A DNA stretch of 64,000 nt from Rhododendron vialii (lineage: Eukaryota; Streptophyta; Magnoliopsida; Ericales; Ericaceae), in contig NC_080561.1 of the NCBI RefSeq assembly GCF_030253575.1, positions 8,714,501 to 8,778,500 on the forward strand, in the 5' to 3' direction. This document shows, piece after piece, positions 36,714-47,343 of the stretch. The notes beneath the pieces are model-generated. The model saw only the letters and a list, made by a program, of their open reading frames with translations. It was not told the DNA's origin and ran no database searches. Made by a program: the position numbers and the translations under genes. How positions within the stretch are numbered: the first letter of the stretch is position 1; each line of letters opens with the position of its first letter.

Positions 36714-37577
36714 ATGCTCCTCCTCTCCCTCCCCAACCACCCCAACCCTACAACAATCTGCTCTCTCTCTCCTCCCACCAACACTCCACAGTCCCACCAC
36801 CACCACTCTCTCTCTCCTCCGCAGCACCTCCTCCGGTTCCGTATCTCCCACCGCGAAAACCTCCGCTACCTCCAAACCCTCAAAATACTCAACCCCGAAA
36901 CCAAGTCCCTAATCTCCCCTCCCCCAGAAACCTTAACCCAGATCCTGTCCACCGTAGATCTCCTCAAATCCAAGGGCTTCTCCGACCCCGACTTCCCCCG
37001 CCTCGCCTTCCTCTGCCCCGACCTCTTCTCCCCCTCCCGGCTCCCCCACTCCCAGATCGAATCCGTCTTCGCTTTCCTGGCCGCGGATCTATCCGCCTCG
37101 ATCGAAGAATCCCACGGGCTAATCCTCAAGTGCCCCCAGATCCTGAATTCCAACGTCGAATTCTGCTTGAGACCGACGGTTTCGTATCTCCGAGAACTTG
37201 GCCTGAAGAAGCTAAATGCGCCGAGTTCTCTGAACGCGCACCTGCTGAACACGCGCATCGACAAGCTCGAAGAGAGGGTTGGGTTTCTGATGAGCGTAGG
37301 ACTTACGCGGGACGAATCGGCTACGGTTTGCGCACGATTCCCGGCAATTTTCGGGTATAGCGTGGAGAATAATTTGAGGCCCAAGTTTGAGTATTTGGTG
37401 AGGGAGATGAAGAGGGATGGGGTTGAAGAAGTGAAGGGGCTTCCCCAGTATTTTGGGTATAGCTTGGAGAAGAGGATTGTGCCTAGGCATTTGCATTTGA
37501 AACGGAGGGACGTTGTGGTTCCTTTGAAGAAAATGTTGTGGTGGGGTGATGAGAAGTTTTATGCTAAGTGGAAGTGA
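36714..37577 (+). CDS. mTERF-family organellar transcription factor (SOLDAT10-like)
   Basis: This is one uninterrupted 287-aa frame. mTERF proteins are helical-repeat nucleic-acid-binding proteins that govern transcription or RNA processing in plastids and mitochondria. The first 45 or so residues are rich in Ser, Pro, His and Asn with few acidic residues, as expected of a transit peptide. Downstream are mTERF repeats with the usual Pro-containing helix pairs: FPRLAFLCPDLFSP (near 97), LILKCPQILNSN (near 140), ESATVCARFPAIFGYSVENN (near 200) and LPQYFGYSLEKRIVPRH (near 243). Length and exonless form match Arabidopsis SOLDAT10/EMB93 (At2g03050, about 283 aa), a plastid protein. I am sure of the family, moderately sure of that orthology. 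It begins 1.2 kb after AGB1 on the same strand, and an AATAAA at 37652 could serve polyadenylation. Confidence 0.93.
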   Translation: MLLLSLPNHPNPTTICSLSPPTNTPQSHHHHSLSPPQHLLRFRISHRENLRYLQTLKILNPETKSLISPPPETLTQILSTVDLLKSKGFSDPDFPRLAFLCPDLFSPSRLPHSQIESVFAFLAADLSASIEESHGLILKCPQILNSNVEFCLRPTVSYLRELGLKKLNAPSSLNAHLLNTRIDKLEERVGFLMSVGLTRDESATVCARFPAIFGYSVENNLRPKFEYLVREMKRDGVEEVKGLPQYFGYSLEKRIVPRHLHLKRRDVVVPLKKMLWWGDEKFYAKWK

Positions 37578-37651
37578 GATTGGTATTTGTATATTTCCTT
37601 TAATTTTTCTACTTCCTTTTTGTTGGTCTATATATTTTTTGGGTGGTTCAA

Positions 37652-37657
37652 AATAAA
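37652..37657 (+). promoter_or_regulatory. Candidate poly(A) signal of the mTERF gene
   Basis: AATAAA occurs 75 bases after the stop codon within an A-rich stretch; plant signals are loose, so this is only a candidate. Confidence 0.4.
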
Positions 37658-38330
37658 AAATAAAAAAATCCGGGGGAAAATGGTAGTAGTATGTTTGCTA
37701 GATTACGCTGTTGTTTTATCAAGTCGAACCCAGAACTTCACAACGCAATGGTAAAGGTAACGGGCTTGTCCGCTAGAGCGATGACACCGGATATATATGT
37801 TAGTCCCCGTAGATATTTTGTGAGCAAGTTATGTTTGTTTCAGATTCAGACTCTTTCCTGCTGTCCAAAATTTGGACGGGAGAGAATCTGATCCCTTCTT
37901 CCATTCCATCACAGACGTTTGGAATGTGCTAAACTTGCAAATTGGTTGGTTTTGCTTAAACTGCTGACAAGAAACATCTAGCCGCTCTTTACTTGTTTGT
38001 CTTTCTTAAAAGAGACATGACATGGTTAATTACCTCATGTTGGCGAATTCATATGCACAGTGCCGGCCCCGATATTTGGGTTGCCCTAGTCCAAACTTAT
38101 GCTTTGTTGCCCACTTACTATTAAATCACATACAAAATATAAAAAAACATACAAGTTCAAAAAAAATTCAAAATTACATTGTTCTATTAGCTTGAATAAC
38201 ATCAAAATGTTAACCTTGGTTATAGTGCTTTATGTTTAGCATGATCTGATTCAAAGAAAACAACTTCCCTTGCATTTTTTGAAGCAAAATTTTAATTGAG
38301 TCCTTGTATATTACTTATTCAAGAATTCGG

Positions 38331-38466
38331 GGCCTGTTCCGCCTACTTTTTTTTGTGGCTTTTTAGACTTTTTAATTGATATATGCTGGGAGAATGGCCT
38401 GTCCCAAAAAGTATAAAAAGTTTTAAAAAAAAAGCGCGCCAAAAATGCTCTTAGTGGAACGGCGCC
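38331..38466. mobile_element. Nested MITE inside the hAT element
   Basis: GGCCTGTTCCGCCTAC faces AGTGGAACGGCGCC as imperfect inverted ends of a 136-bp insert; TSD not certain. Confidence 0.6.
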
Positions 38467-38774
38467 TCATTTTCAATTGAGATCATAGTCAATCTTTGTT
38501 GTGAAATGGTAGTTCGAACTTAAAAATAAAAATTGTGTCAGCTTGCTTAATTTATTTCAATTGTTTAATCAAATGTAAGAACATATCACTTATACATCAC
38601 TCTTGTGTTTGTTAAATCGAAAATTTCCATCAAAGTAATTTATTTTCGGCAATATTGTGGATTGAGAGGAAAATAAAATTAAAAGAGGTAGAAAAAAAAT
38701 GGAGAAAAAAAGATAATTTTCATATTATTGTGAATCGGAAAGAAAACAAAAAAAAGTAACCAAGGAAATAGAGG

Positions 38775-38865
38775 ATGGAGGGCCACCTGGGAATCGAACT
38801 CGCCGCTCCCAAAGCTTACACAACTTGTAGAGACCAGCAAAACCACGCATCTGCCGCGCACTAGT
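38775..38865 (-). mobile_element. tRNA-like SINE fragment inside the hAT element
   Basis: Minus strand shows GCGGCAGATGCGTGGTTTTG then GAGTTCGATTCCCAGGTGG, a strong box B. Box A is weak. Confidence 0.5.
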
Positions 38866-39039
38866 ATAGGAAACACTTTTTTATTTATATCTAACTTTAT
38901 TTTTTTTTGGGTTGCCCCAGCCCGGGGTTGCCCAAGCCCGAAGGCTTGCAGGGCTTACCTCGGGGCCGGCCCTGCATATGCACCATGATACAATAGTTTC
39001 GAACAAGAAATGCTTCACCATATGGTGGGTATTTTTACC

Positions 39040-39135
39040 ACGGGTTGGTACAACGGTATATATACACATAGCAACCAAGGCCTCAAGAGTATTTAGTTTG
39101 GAGTTCGACTCTCACTTGTGTGCTGCCAATCCAAT
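39040..39135 (+). mobile_element. tRNA-derived SINE fragment
   Basis: A box-A-like GGTTGGTACAACGG is followed at SINE spacing by the box-B-like GGAGTTCGACTCTC on the plus strand. Confidence 0.45.
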
Positions 39136-40850
39136 ATGAGGCTTGGATTTTGTTTGCTTCATGTCTGTGATTTTTATATTCCCCGTCGATAGAGTGACAC
39201 GTGGTATAAATAAGAGAGTACTATTGGAAAATTAATGGGACTTATGATTGGATTAATTAATTTGATTATTATTAAGCCATAATAATGTTTAACAGATTAA
39301 TTAAATATAAAGTTCATTTCTTCTGTCGATTGATTGCTATTGGTCGTTGTCTTTGACGATTAAATTACAGGTGGCAAAAGAGAGTGTTTCCAGTTGTCCT
39401 ATGATTAGGGGAGTAGTTATGCAACGTGTTTTCATGCTTTTTCATGGCAGTTATCTGTATGATTTCTCTATGGAAGTTATTTACAGAGGCGTGAAAGGAA
39501 ACCGTCATCCTGAATTGGGGGGAAGATTCAAATTCAAACTTAGGAGGGGCTATTTATGCTTGAGATCGTGACAGTTTTCAGAACAACGACAAACAACGCC
39601 AACAGGCCAAGAAACCAAACTCCACTTTTTACACCCTACATTCCAGCAAAGTCACGAAATAGTTTCCCGTCGATTGGATAGAAATCAGAAAATTGGTAAC
39701 AAACTTCAATTGAATCTTCGCTAGTAGTTAGTGAGATTAATCCCTGATTGATCGATCAGTCCTGTTGAACCGGTTACTGAGTAATCGAAAAGAACATTTG
39801 GGAAGTTGCCTTTTTAATTAAGAGAGATAGGACATTTGACTAGCAAACAAGATAAGATTAATTTGGTATTCGCGAACAAATTCCAAGCTACTATTTAAAG
39901 TAAGAAGCATCAGGATGTAAGCTTATTGTAGATTTTGGTTTATGCTTTACTCGTGTAACATAAGGATGTAAACTGCTCATCCCGTAGGATTCTACGGGAT
40001 GAAGAATATTTTCGTGAAAAACCAACTTGATTACATATCATTACACACGGGAAAGAGTAGTTAAAATTGACGGTTAATGGGGATGCCGACACGCGCATTA
40101 TCTATTTGAAACAATTCGTTTATGTGCCAATTGATATCGTTTTTGAAAATATTCATCTCTGCGGGATCTAAGATATAAGCGGTTGGGATAATCATGGTAG
40201 GCATTGGGTTCGTTGAAGAAAGAAATCTTTGTGAAGTGTGAAAAGTCAGCTGGCTCAGCTCAGCTCATCCCCTTCGTTTACGCCCAGAAACCTCATCTAT
40301 CCAGAAAGGAAATTGTCCGTGTTAATGTACTTACAAAAATTGGAATATACTAATACAAGTAAAATACCAATATAAGTAGGAAAAATACCAATTCTTGGTC
40401 TCTCCTATTCGTTTTGTTTGTTTGGTTTGATTATTTTCTCAATATCATGAACATCAATGATCTTCGGGTTGCGGTTGGGTCCTTTGAGAGCCTGCTGCAC
40501 AACAATTCTTCTCAACACGATCGTCAATGTTGCTCCACTAGCTCGAATTCGGAATCTCTTAGCTTTATATATAGTCTCTGTGATGCATCAATTTGTGGTT
40601 CTTATCTGCGCACATGTGTTTTTTTTTTTTTTTTTACCAATTTTTGTTGCTACTGCTAATTTGCTACCGTGTAATCATAAGAATTTCAAATATGTCGCGG
40701 GTCCTGTGGGGGACGAATTAATCACCCGTATGTTTCTACCAACAATAATGCTACGTCCACCGACTCCAAAAGCGATGAACTTCCACTGAACGTGGGTCCC
40801 AGCCTCTACGACGTCGTTTTGGGTGTTGAACCGGCAAAAATAGGAACCTT

Positions 40851-41180
40851 TCTCTTCATTTGGTTTTATGGTTCTCTTAGGGTTCTTGTTGAAGAGCCTT
40901 TGAGCTAAAAACTAATTATGATCCTTTAGGATAAAATGATCAGAAAAATAAAGTCTATGCATCGGTTCAAATGGATTAAAAATTGAAATACTTAATTTGT
41001 TAGATGGTTTATATATTTAAAAATATAGTTAAAAATTAGGTATTCCAATTTTTAATCTGTTTGAACCGATGCAAAGATCTTATTTTTCTGATCATTTTAT
41101 CCTAAAGAGTCATAATTAATTTTTAGTTTTAGAGCTCTCGTTGAAGAGCCCTAAGAGAACCATAAAACCAAATGAAGAGA
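40851..41180. mobile_element. Fold-back element, 330 bp
   Basis: Left TCTCTTCATTTGGTTTTATG and right CATAAAACCAAATGAAGAGA are perfect complements; the arms continue through CTTAGGGTTC/GAAGAGCCCTAAG. A further half copy of the interior follows at 41181-41310. Confidence 0.85.
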
Positions 41181-42059
41181 AATGGTTTATATATTTAAAA
41201 ATGTAGTTAAAAAATATTAAGTATTCCAATTTTCAATCCGTTTAAATCAGTGCAAAGATCTTATTTTTCTGATTATTTTATCATAAAGGGTTATAATTAA
41301 TTTTGGAACATAGGAATAGATCTTATACCAATACGGACTATCTATTTCAATTCTTGTGCTTTCTTATATATTCTTTTTGAACATCCAACGTACTAGTAGT
41401 ATTCATTAGTGCGGGAAGTTTGTACCAAATTTTCATAAAGTGCAGTTTTTGTTGTTCTAATATAATGCGAAGAATACTGAATTACCATTTGAGATACTCT
41501 AATTATTTGGTATTTGTAGTTTGGAGTTGAATTATTGAATAGGAGATAGATAATTTTATCTGTTACCAACAGAAACCTTGAGAAATAAAAGAGAATAAAT
41601 TCTTTACACCGTCGGCGTAAACATTTATTTCCACCAAATCAATTACATTGTCCCACGTTGTAAAATAGTGATCCTAATTAATAAAATATGGCGACATGAT
41701 TGATTTGAAGAAAACAAATGTTTACATCGACAGTGTAAAGAATTAATCTCTAAATAAAAAGCAACCCAGGATTAATGCTGCGTTTGGACCTTGGGGCACA
41801 AGGGTTGCTTCCTATGCCAACGCTTAATTTGTCATTCAAAAATTTGAAACAATTTCAAAATTTTATTGGCCAATTACTCGTCGAACAGTTACATTTTTTT
41901 TTTGGGGCAAAATAGACGCATAAAATGCTAAAATTGATCTTACAGCTGAATGTGCAACGGATCATACAGGGGAGTATGATCATACCGGCCGGAGTCAAAA
42001 TCTAAGTAACCAAGTGGGAGATGCAGCTGGAACACCTAGATTACAACGTTACATTAGTG

Positions 42060-42465
42060 GGATTTTTGCATCAAGTTTTTTACATTGAGGTTGCATTCTT
42101 GTGAACTTAATTTTTTGTCAAGAAATTTTTTTGGTTTTTTTAATTTTTAATTTTTTGTAACTTTTTGTTCAGCTTCTCGTTGTAATTTTTAGAATTAATC
42201 ATTTGTCTCAACGAGAGGAATCAGAAAAGTATAAAAATGTGGACCGATGTTGAAAAAAGTTCATATACGACAACACTTTTGACAAAAATAAATAGCTGTC
42301 CGCTTGACCAAAAATAAATAAAAATAAATAGCTGTTTGATACATTTTTTGTCTTTAGTGAATTTGTTCTTGCTATTGGTTATAATTTTTTACTTTTAAAA
42401 CTCGTCGTGTCGTGACGGATGATTAATCGAAAATATATCAGACAAATCTAACAAAAATTGAACAA
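42060..42465. mobile_element. Decayed fold-back element with the shared core
   Basis: ATTTGTCTCAACGAGAGGAA at left and CGTCGTGTCGTGACGGATGA at right retain the core in inverted order; ends are not clear. Confidence 0.55.
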
Positions 42466-42522
42466 AACACACAACCCAATAAAGAAAAAAAAAGTTAAGA
42501 AGAATGAGCCCTGAACGACCAA

Positions 42523-42860
42523 TTTTTTTTTCTCGACGAAAGAAATTTATTAATTTTTGAAAAAAAAATACAAAAAATAAATGTACTAAGGGCACAACGC
42601 AAGTGCCACCCAAGACTCATAAAGGCAGAAAAGCAAGACGCCAACCAAACAAACAAGAACAAAGGAAAAAACACCCAAACCCAAAACACCACCAAATCTC
42701 AAAACCCAACAGAAAAAAATGCGCCGACTGTAGAAAAAACCTAACCAAAACGAAGCATCGCAGCAGAAAACTATGTGGCCACCCAGCTTGTTTCCAAATG
42801 ACTTCAACGTGATAATACAGAAACAGTGGGGAAAACAGCGGACAAAATCGTTAGGATACA
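42523..42860 (-). mobile_element. LINE-type 3' end, minus strand
   Basis: A T-run plus CTCGACGAAAGAAATTTATT is the complement of an A-tailed retroposon end, followed by CACGCCAACC-type sequence also seen in the 44.4-kb repeats. Confidence 0.45.
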
Positions 42861-43173
42861 TGAAAACAAAACAAGAAAGTGCACATGAAAGAAAAAAAAT
42901 ATAAAGGACTCAAATTTACAGTATGTTGAATCCGTATCCTTCATTTATCTTTCATGTTTTATCTTCATGGACCGTATCAAGCCTCGGCATTGGACGACTT
43001 ACAACATATTAAAACAAGTAGTATTGAAATGAGACAATCATATCACAATACGTGCCCATTTTTCATACATTAGATTAGCACTTCACTTCATATGCAAGCA
43101 CACCTAGATTACTAGACTGTAGGCAGGAGCAAATCTACCTTAGGCACGGGAAGGCCATGTGACCCTCCTGCAA

Positions 43174-43193
43174 TTTATTTATTTATTTATTTT
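43174..43193 (-). promoter_or_regulatory. Overlapping AATAAA signals after the BURP gene
   Basis: Four overlapping AATAAA copies (read on the minus strand) lie about 75 bases past the BURP stop, a plausible polyadenylation signal. Confidence 0.5.
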
Positions 43194-43263
43194 ACCCTCC
43201 TGCGCTTCAATACAGTCTGCAGAACTAGGGTTTTGAGTTTTGACATGAGCATGAAATCAATAC

Positions 43264-44113
43264 TCAGAAAACCAACTTGATAACGGTAGGAGATGCAACC
43301 CAAATGACATTATCAGCAGGGAAGAAATGGCACACCGGAGACTCTCCCGGCCGCGTCCTGAGCACGCGAAACGCCGCGTGGTCCGGGTCCCAGCGAGACG
43401 TGTCCGCGTGGCAAACGCCCACAGCTTCCACCCTCTCTCCGTTGTCGCCCCCCAGCGACAGCTCGAACAGCTCGCGGCCGCCCTCCTGGCCGTGGCAGTA
43501 GAACACCGCGTAAGGGTAAGGCATTGAATGGCACGCCACCATTTTCGGGGTTTCCACCTTCCTTGGGACCTCCAAAACGGTGTAGTTTTGCAGGAGGGCG
43601 GTGTGCTCGGACAGGTACTTGGTGGTCAGGACACGGAATTCGGTTTCCGCTCCGAAGAAGCCCTGGGCGGAATCGAGCATGGATTCGAGGGAATCGGCGC
43701 AGAATTTGGTTTCCCCCGCGAGGGGATCCGACTTGCACTGGGAGAGAGTGTACTCCATGGCCTTGGCTTGCGGGGACTGTTTGGGGAAGGAGAAGAAATC
43801 CAAGAGCTCCGGGAGTTGGGAGAGTGAGAAAGGGATCGAATTGGATTCCTCTCTGGGAAGCAGACGAGGGGAGGTGGAAAGGTCTTTTGATGAGAAATAG
43901 ATGGGAATTCTTTTTCCTAGTCTTAGGTCGTTCTTTGTGAAGAAAACATTGAGGGAAGGGTCCATGGAGGATGATGGACGTTCACCATGCGCATGTAGTA
44001 CTTGTTTAGGCATGCTTTGGAAATTCCAGCTATGGGTGGGGGCGTACTGTACATGTAATGAAATCAAAAGAGTGTTAGATTCGGGAAACCCTAATTCAGA
44101 TCCAGAAAAATAC

Positions 44114-44180
<67 letters not shown>

Positions 44181-46441
44181 ACCAAACAACACAATGGTGC
44201 AAAAAAACATCGATTTATGCTATTTATCGAACGTGTAAGGTTTATGTTCATCGTTGCATGCCGTTAGTGAGAGACGGAGAATTTGTGATTAACGAGGCCC
44301 AAAGGAGAATGTATTTTCGTATTAATAACATAAAGTAGATTCTATAACATCATACTACTACACGCTTGGCTTATGAAAGAGACAAGATGGTGTTTGGCTA
44401 TTTGCATACATCGTCGCCAACTAAAAGGATCAAAGGCATACTGGCAAAAAACCACCCAAAACCTAAAAAATGGCAAGACGCCAACTGAACACCATAACAA
44501 AACCACATAAGCTCAACCTAAAACATCATAAAAGATTACAAAGATTAAAAGGATCAATGCCATATCGGCAAAAAGCCACCCAAAACCTAAAAAATGGCAA
44601 AACGCCAACTGAACACCATAACAAAACCACATAAGCTCAACCTAAAACATCCAAAAACTCAAACGATCCTCATACCCTATGCAAAAACCACCATCATCAA
44701 TCACCCAAAAAGCCAAAAAGCCAAGTAGACACAAAATAAATCCACCGAGACTTCGCAAAGGACTACACCTCTATTTCTCCCTATTATCAATCGATTTCCA
44801 CGACCAAAACAAAACAACCTAAAACGAAACAACCACCGAGCAAAACTAGAAATATACGATTTGATTGAATATTTGGAGTTGTGTAGGAGCATTTGGACAC
44901 CGAGCACCCGCTTGTGTATGCGCTTGGGTGCAATTACTATGATATAGAAAGAAACAAAGTTGTGTCGGGGATGTGCTATGCTACAAGACAAGTCATAAGT
45001 ACCCCTAATATACAAAAAATACTAAAATTTGGATTCACGACAGCAATTAGTGTACAGTACTATCAAACTCTGCTCTCGCGATATACCTATTTGTTTCCGA
45101 TAAACACAATTTGTAAATTTGGAAGCTCAATAAAGTATTTGCTAAACATGTATGGTGCATAATTCCGCGCAGACAAATTAAAATTGTTGATAAAATTTGC
45201 TTATAAAAAAGTTGTTGATAAGTTTTTTTAATTCCTGCTGATATTGGTTCCAATTTTCCACTTTTATCTTCATTATTTTCTCGAAACTCCTAAAACAAAT
45301 AAATTAGCAAGTTTTAATAATGTTTATAGTTTGGGTCAAGCTACAAATTAAACAGTACCCCTTTTGTGTAACATTAATTTCATCATATATAAAGAGTCGT
45401 AATTTTACCACGGTAGGCAAAACACTTATAAAGTTGCATAACATTCACCAAAATAAGTTGTAACAAATATAGGCCTAATATTTCTCATAAATAGGGGTGT
45501 ATATTGATGATTTTTCCATGTTTATATGATGTGTTTGTGACAATATATATTAGTACTACAAGTTGGACTGAATAAATTTGATATAATGAATGGTAATAAG
45601 TGGAGAGAGATAGATACATAAACTTATTGAGAATTGTGCAGAGAATAAAATAAAATTCAAAACTTGTAAAAGAACAAAGTGACGGTGGGGGAAATCAATA
45701 CCGGCCCTTTATGGGATCTGATTATTTCGGGGAGAAAAATGAGCTCTAAATAAAACTCCTCTACCCAAAAACATATAAAAAGTAGAGCACTAAATTAAAA
45801 TCCAAGCAGTTTTGGAAAAAACTGTTTAGTTGTTAATTAGTGAATTAAAACTAGATCTATTTGGGGGCTTAGGCTGAAATTGTGTTTTGCAACAAAGTAA
45901 ATTAAACAAAAACTTATAAGATCAAAAAAGTAAATTGACAAATTAAATTCTTCTTTTCCCGATAAAGAAGAAGAAGATCAAGGTTTTAAAAAACGGTCGC
46001 TAGCTAGCTAAGCTTATGGCTGCTACGGACCCGATTTTTGACACTCTTCTACTATTGTTACATCTCGATTTACTCGCGAGACCGAATTATCACATGTGTA
46101 TCAGCGGTTGTTTAGACCGCCGTCACTCATGACCTGTTGTAATTGATCTAGGCGAGCTCAACAGGTTTCTCTCATCAAAAATTCATTTTTGATAAATCAC
46201 TACCGCGTCCTTTGGGTTGGTTCTCAGATGGCATTCTGTCTGTGTGTCTGAGACCTGTTTAATCTTTATAATCATTTTCAAAGATTAATGAAATCTCTTT
46301 TGCTGAGGAAAAAAAAACCAGCCTATTTCAACTATATGAAAGTGTGTCATCCCTACCCGATCGCACCATGACCGGTAGCGCTCTTTGAAACCATTCTTTC
46401 GGATGGTCGTAGCGTTGCCTTTGTCGAAAACAGTGTATACT

Positions 46442-46472
<31 letters not shown>

Positions 46473-46546
46473 CAGTTGATTACCTGGGAAACTAGCAAAA
46501 CGTAGACGAGGAAACTGCAGCTCCAAGAAGTAAACAAAGAACCCAT
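43264..46546 (-). CDS. BURP-domain secreted protein
   Basis: BURP proteins (BNM2, USP, RD22, PG1beta groups) are plant-only extracellular proteins linked to seed development and stress; several are processed into cyclic peptides in some lineages. Two exons on the minus strand join in frame: 46546-46484 (MGSLFTSWSCSFLVYVLLVSQ, signal peptide) and 44046-43264, giving 281 aa. The domain shows FF early (NVFFTKNDLRLG) and then the diagnostic cysteine-histidine series CH-X10-CH-X26-CH-X25-CH, starting at CHSMPYPYAVFYCH. It ends close to the C-terminus (NVIWVA). There is little sequence between signal peptide and domain and no long repeat region, so it is of the short BNM2/USP-like form, not RD22 or PG1beta. 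The 2.4-kb intron holds GA runs and other repeats. A different first exon cannot be excluded, but this one keeps phase and has a proper donor. Confidence 0.93.
44117..44178 (+). repeat. (GA)31 microsatellite in BURP intron
   Basis: There are 62 uninterrupted bases of GA. On the gene strand this is a pure CT run ending about 70 bases before the BURP acceptor, so it could act as an extra pyrimidine tract. Likely length-polymorphic. Confidence 0.95.
44421..44660. repeat. Tandem duplication in BURP intron (unit ~125 bp)
   Basis: TAAAAGGATCAA…GGCAAAAA…CACCCAAAACCTAAAAAATG recurs at 44422 and 44546 with few differences, so the duplication is young. It resembles the retroposon sequence at 42.6 kb. 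Confidence 0.9.
45975..46318 (+). mobile_element. LINE 3' end with A-tail in BURP intron
   Basis: The segment ends CAAAGATTAATGAAATCTC, TTTTGCTGAGG and then a nine-A tail, a common 3' end of plant L1-type LINEs (plus strand). Coding part not seen. Confidence 0.5.
46442..46468 (+). repeat. (GA)n run just inside the BURP intron donor side
   Basis: A GA run of about 27 bases lies 15-40 bases into the BURP intron from the exon 1 donor; on the gene strand it reads CT. Confidence 0.85.
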
Positions 46547-46660
46547 GTTTCTTTCTCTTCTCCAGACAAACCCTTCTACTAATTGGGTTTTTGTCCCTGC
46601 TGTCTACGCAATAAAGGGATAGGGCAAAGCAATAATCTCAACAGTCCGACTATTAGTACA

Positions 46661-46969
46661 CATATCATTTGTTGTACACCGGGGTTGCGTGGAATCCATT
46701 TCGGAATTCTACACAATTGATGGAATTTGTTTAAAATGTTTTTGTAAGGATACCTATCAAAAATTAGCTCGGTCAAATACAGATTGGAGCTTGATCACGA
46801 AACTGAACAAAAAATTGATTAAGCCTTTAACGATATCCAAATGAGCTGATTTTTTTCACGGATTTTTACAAAATCATTTTAAACAAATTGAGTGGCTCCC
46901 AATCATTTTTGCAAGACCCCAAAATGAGCCCGGCACAACCCGGAGTACATTTGGTTTACAACAAATATG
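46661..46969. mobile_element. Inverted-repeat MITE upstream of the BURP gene
   Basis: CATATCATTTGTTGTACACC faces TTTACAACAAATATG, and GGAATTTGTTTAAAATG faces CATTTTAAACAAATT. It sits about 115 bases upstream of the BURP ATG, so it is likely within the promoter. Confidence 0.7.
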
Positions 46970-47046
46970 CAGTAACAATCCTAGGAACTACTTCCCAACC
47001 CAGTAATTCTACACACCGCAAAAGCGCACAGATTTTGTGCAACGAT

Positions 47047-47343
47047 TTGTTGTGGGGCCCACTACAGGTTCCACAGAAATAATCCGAGTCGTTCATTACA
47101 TGTAAAACATTTTTTCAAGGGCCGCTTCCAAAAAATTGGATCAATCCGATACTTATAAATGCTCAATTTAATCATTTAACTTTTCATTTGGATTTCTCGA
47201 TAATGAAAAGTTAGATGATTAATCAAGCACCTATGAGTATCGGAATAAGCTGATTTTTCACGGAGGCCCTTGAAAAAATATTTTACATTTAATGAACGGT
47301 TTGGATTATTTGTGTGAAATTCAGAGTAGGCCCCACAAACAGA
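47047..47343. mobile_element. Palindromic MITE
   Basis: TTGTTGTGGGGCCCACTAC pairs with GAGTAGGCCCCACAAAC, and AACTTTTCATT pairs with AATGAAAAGTT in the centre. No TSD resolved. Confidence 0.7.

Larger units (their letters stand above)
38058..38974. mobile_element. Non-autonomous hAT element, 917 bp
   Basis: Ends CAGTGCCGGCCCCGA and CTCGGGGCCGGCCCTG are typical hAT inverted repeats. An exact 8-bp TSD, CATATGCA, lies at 38050-38057 and 38975-38982. No transposase frame remains. A small MITE (38331-38466) and a SINE-like piece (about 38775-38865) lie inside. Confidence 0.92.
37578..43173. other. Intergenic spacer between mTERF and BURP genes
   Basis: No gene was recognised. It holds an hAT element, SINE fragments, a fold-back at 40.85-41.18 kb, a decayed fold-back near 42.1-42.5 kb and a retroposon 3' end. 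The stretches 39.2-40.8 and 41.3-42.0 kb show nothing recognisable. Confidence 0.65.

Noticed and set aside
36866-37384. A 172-aa frame on the minus strand opposite the mTERF gene
   Set aside because: It is a shadow of the mTERF coding sequence; its composition (Arg/Ser-rich) mirrors the real gene, which has clear mTERF repeats.
43524-43940. Plus-strand frames of 99-138 aa over the BURP exon
   Set aside because: They are antisense shadows of the BURP domain, whose CH series is diagnostic and in frame.
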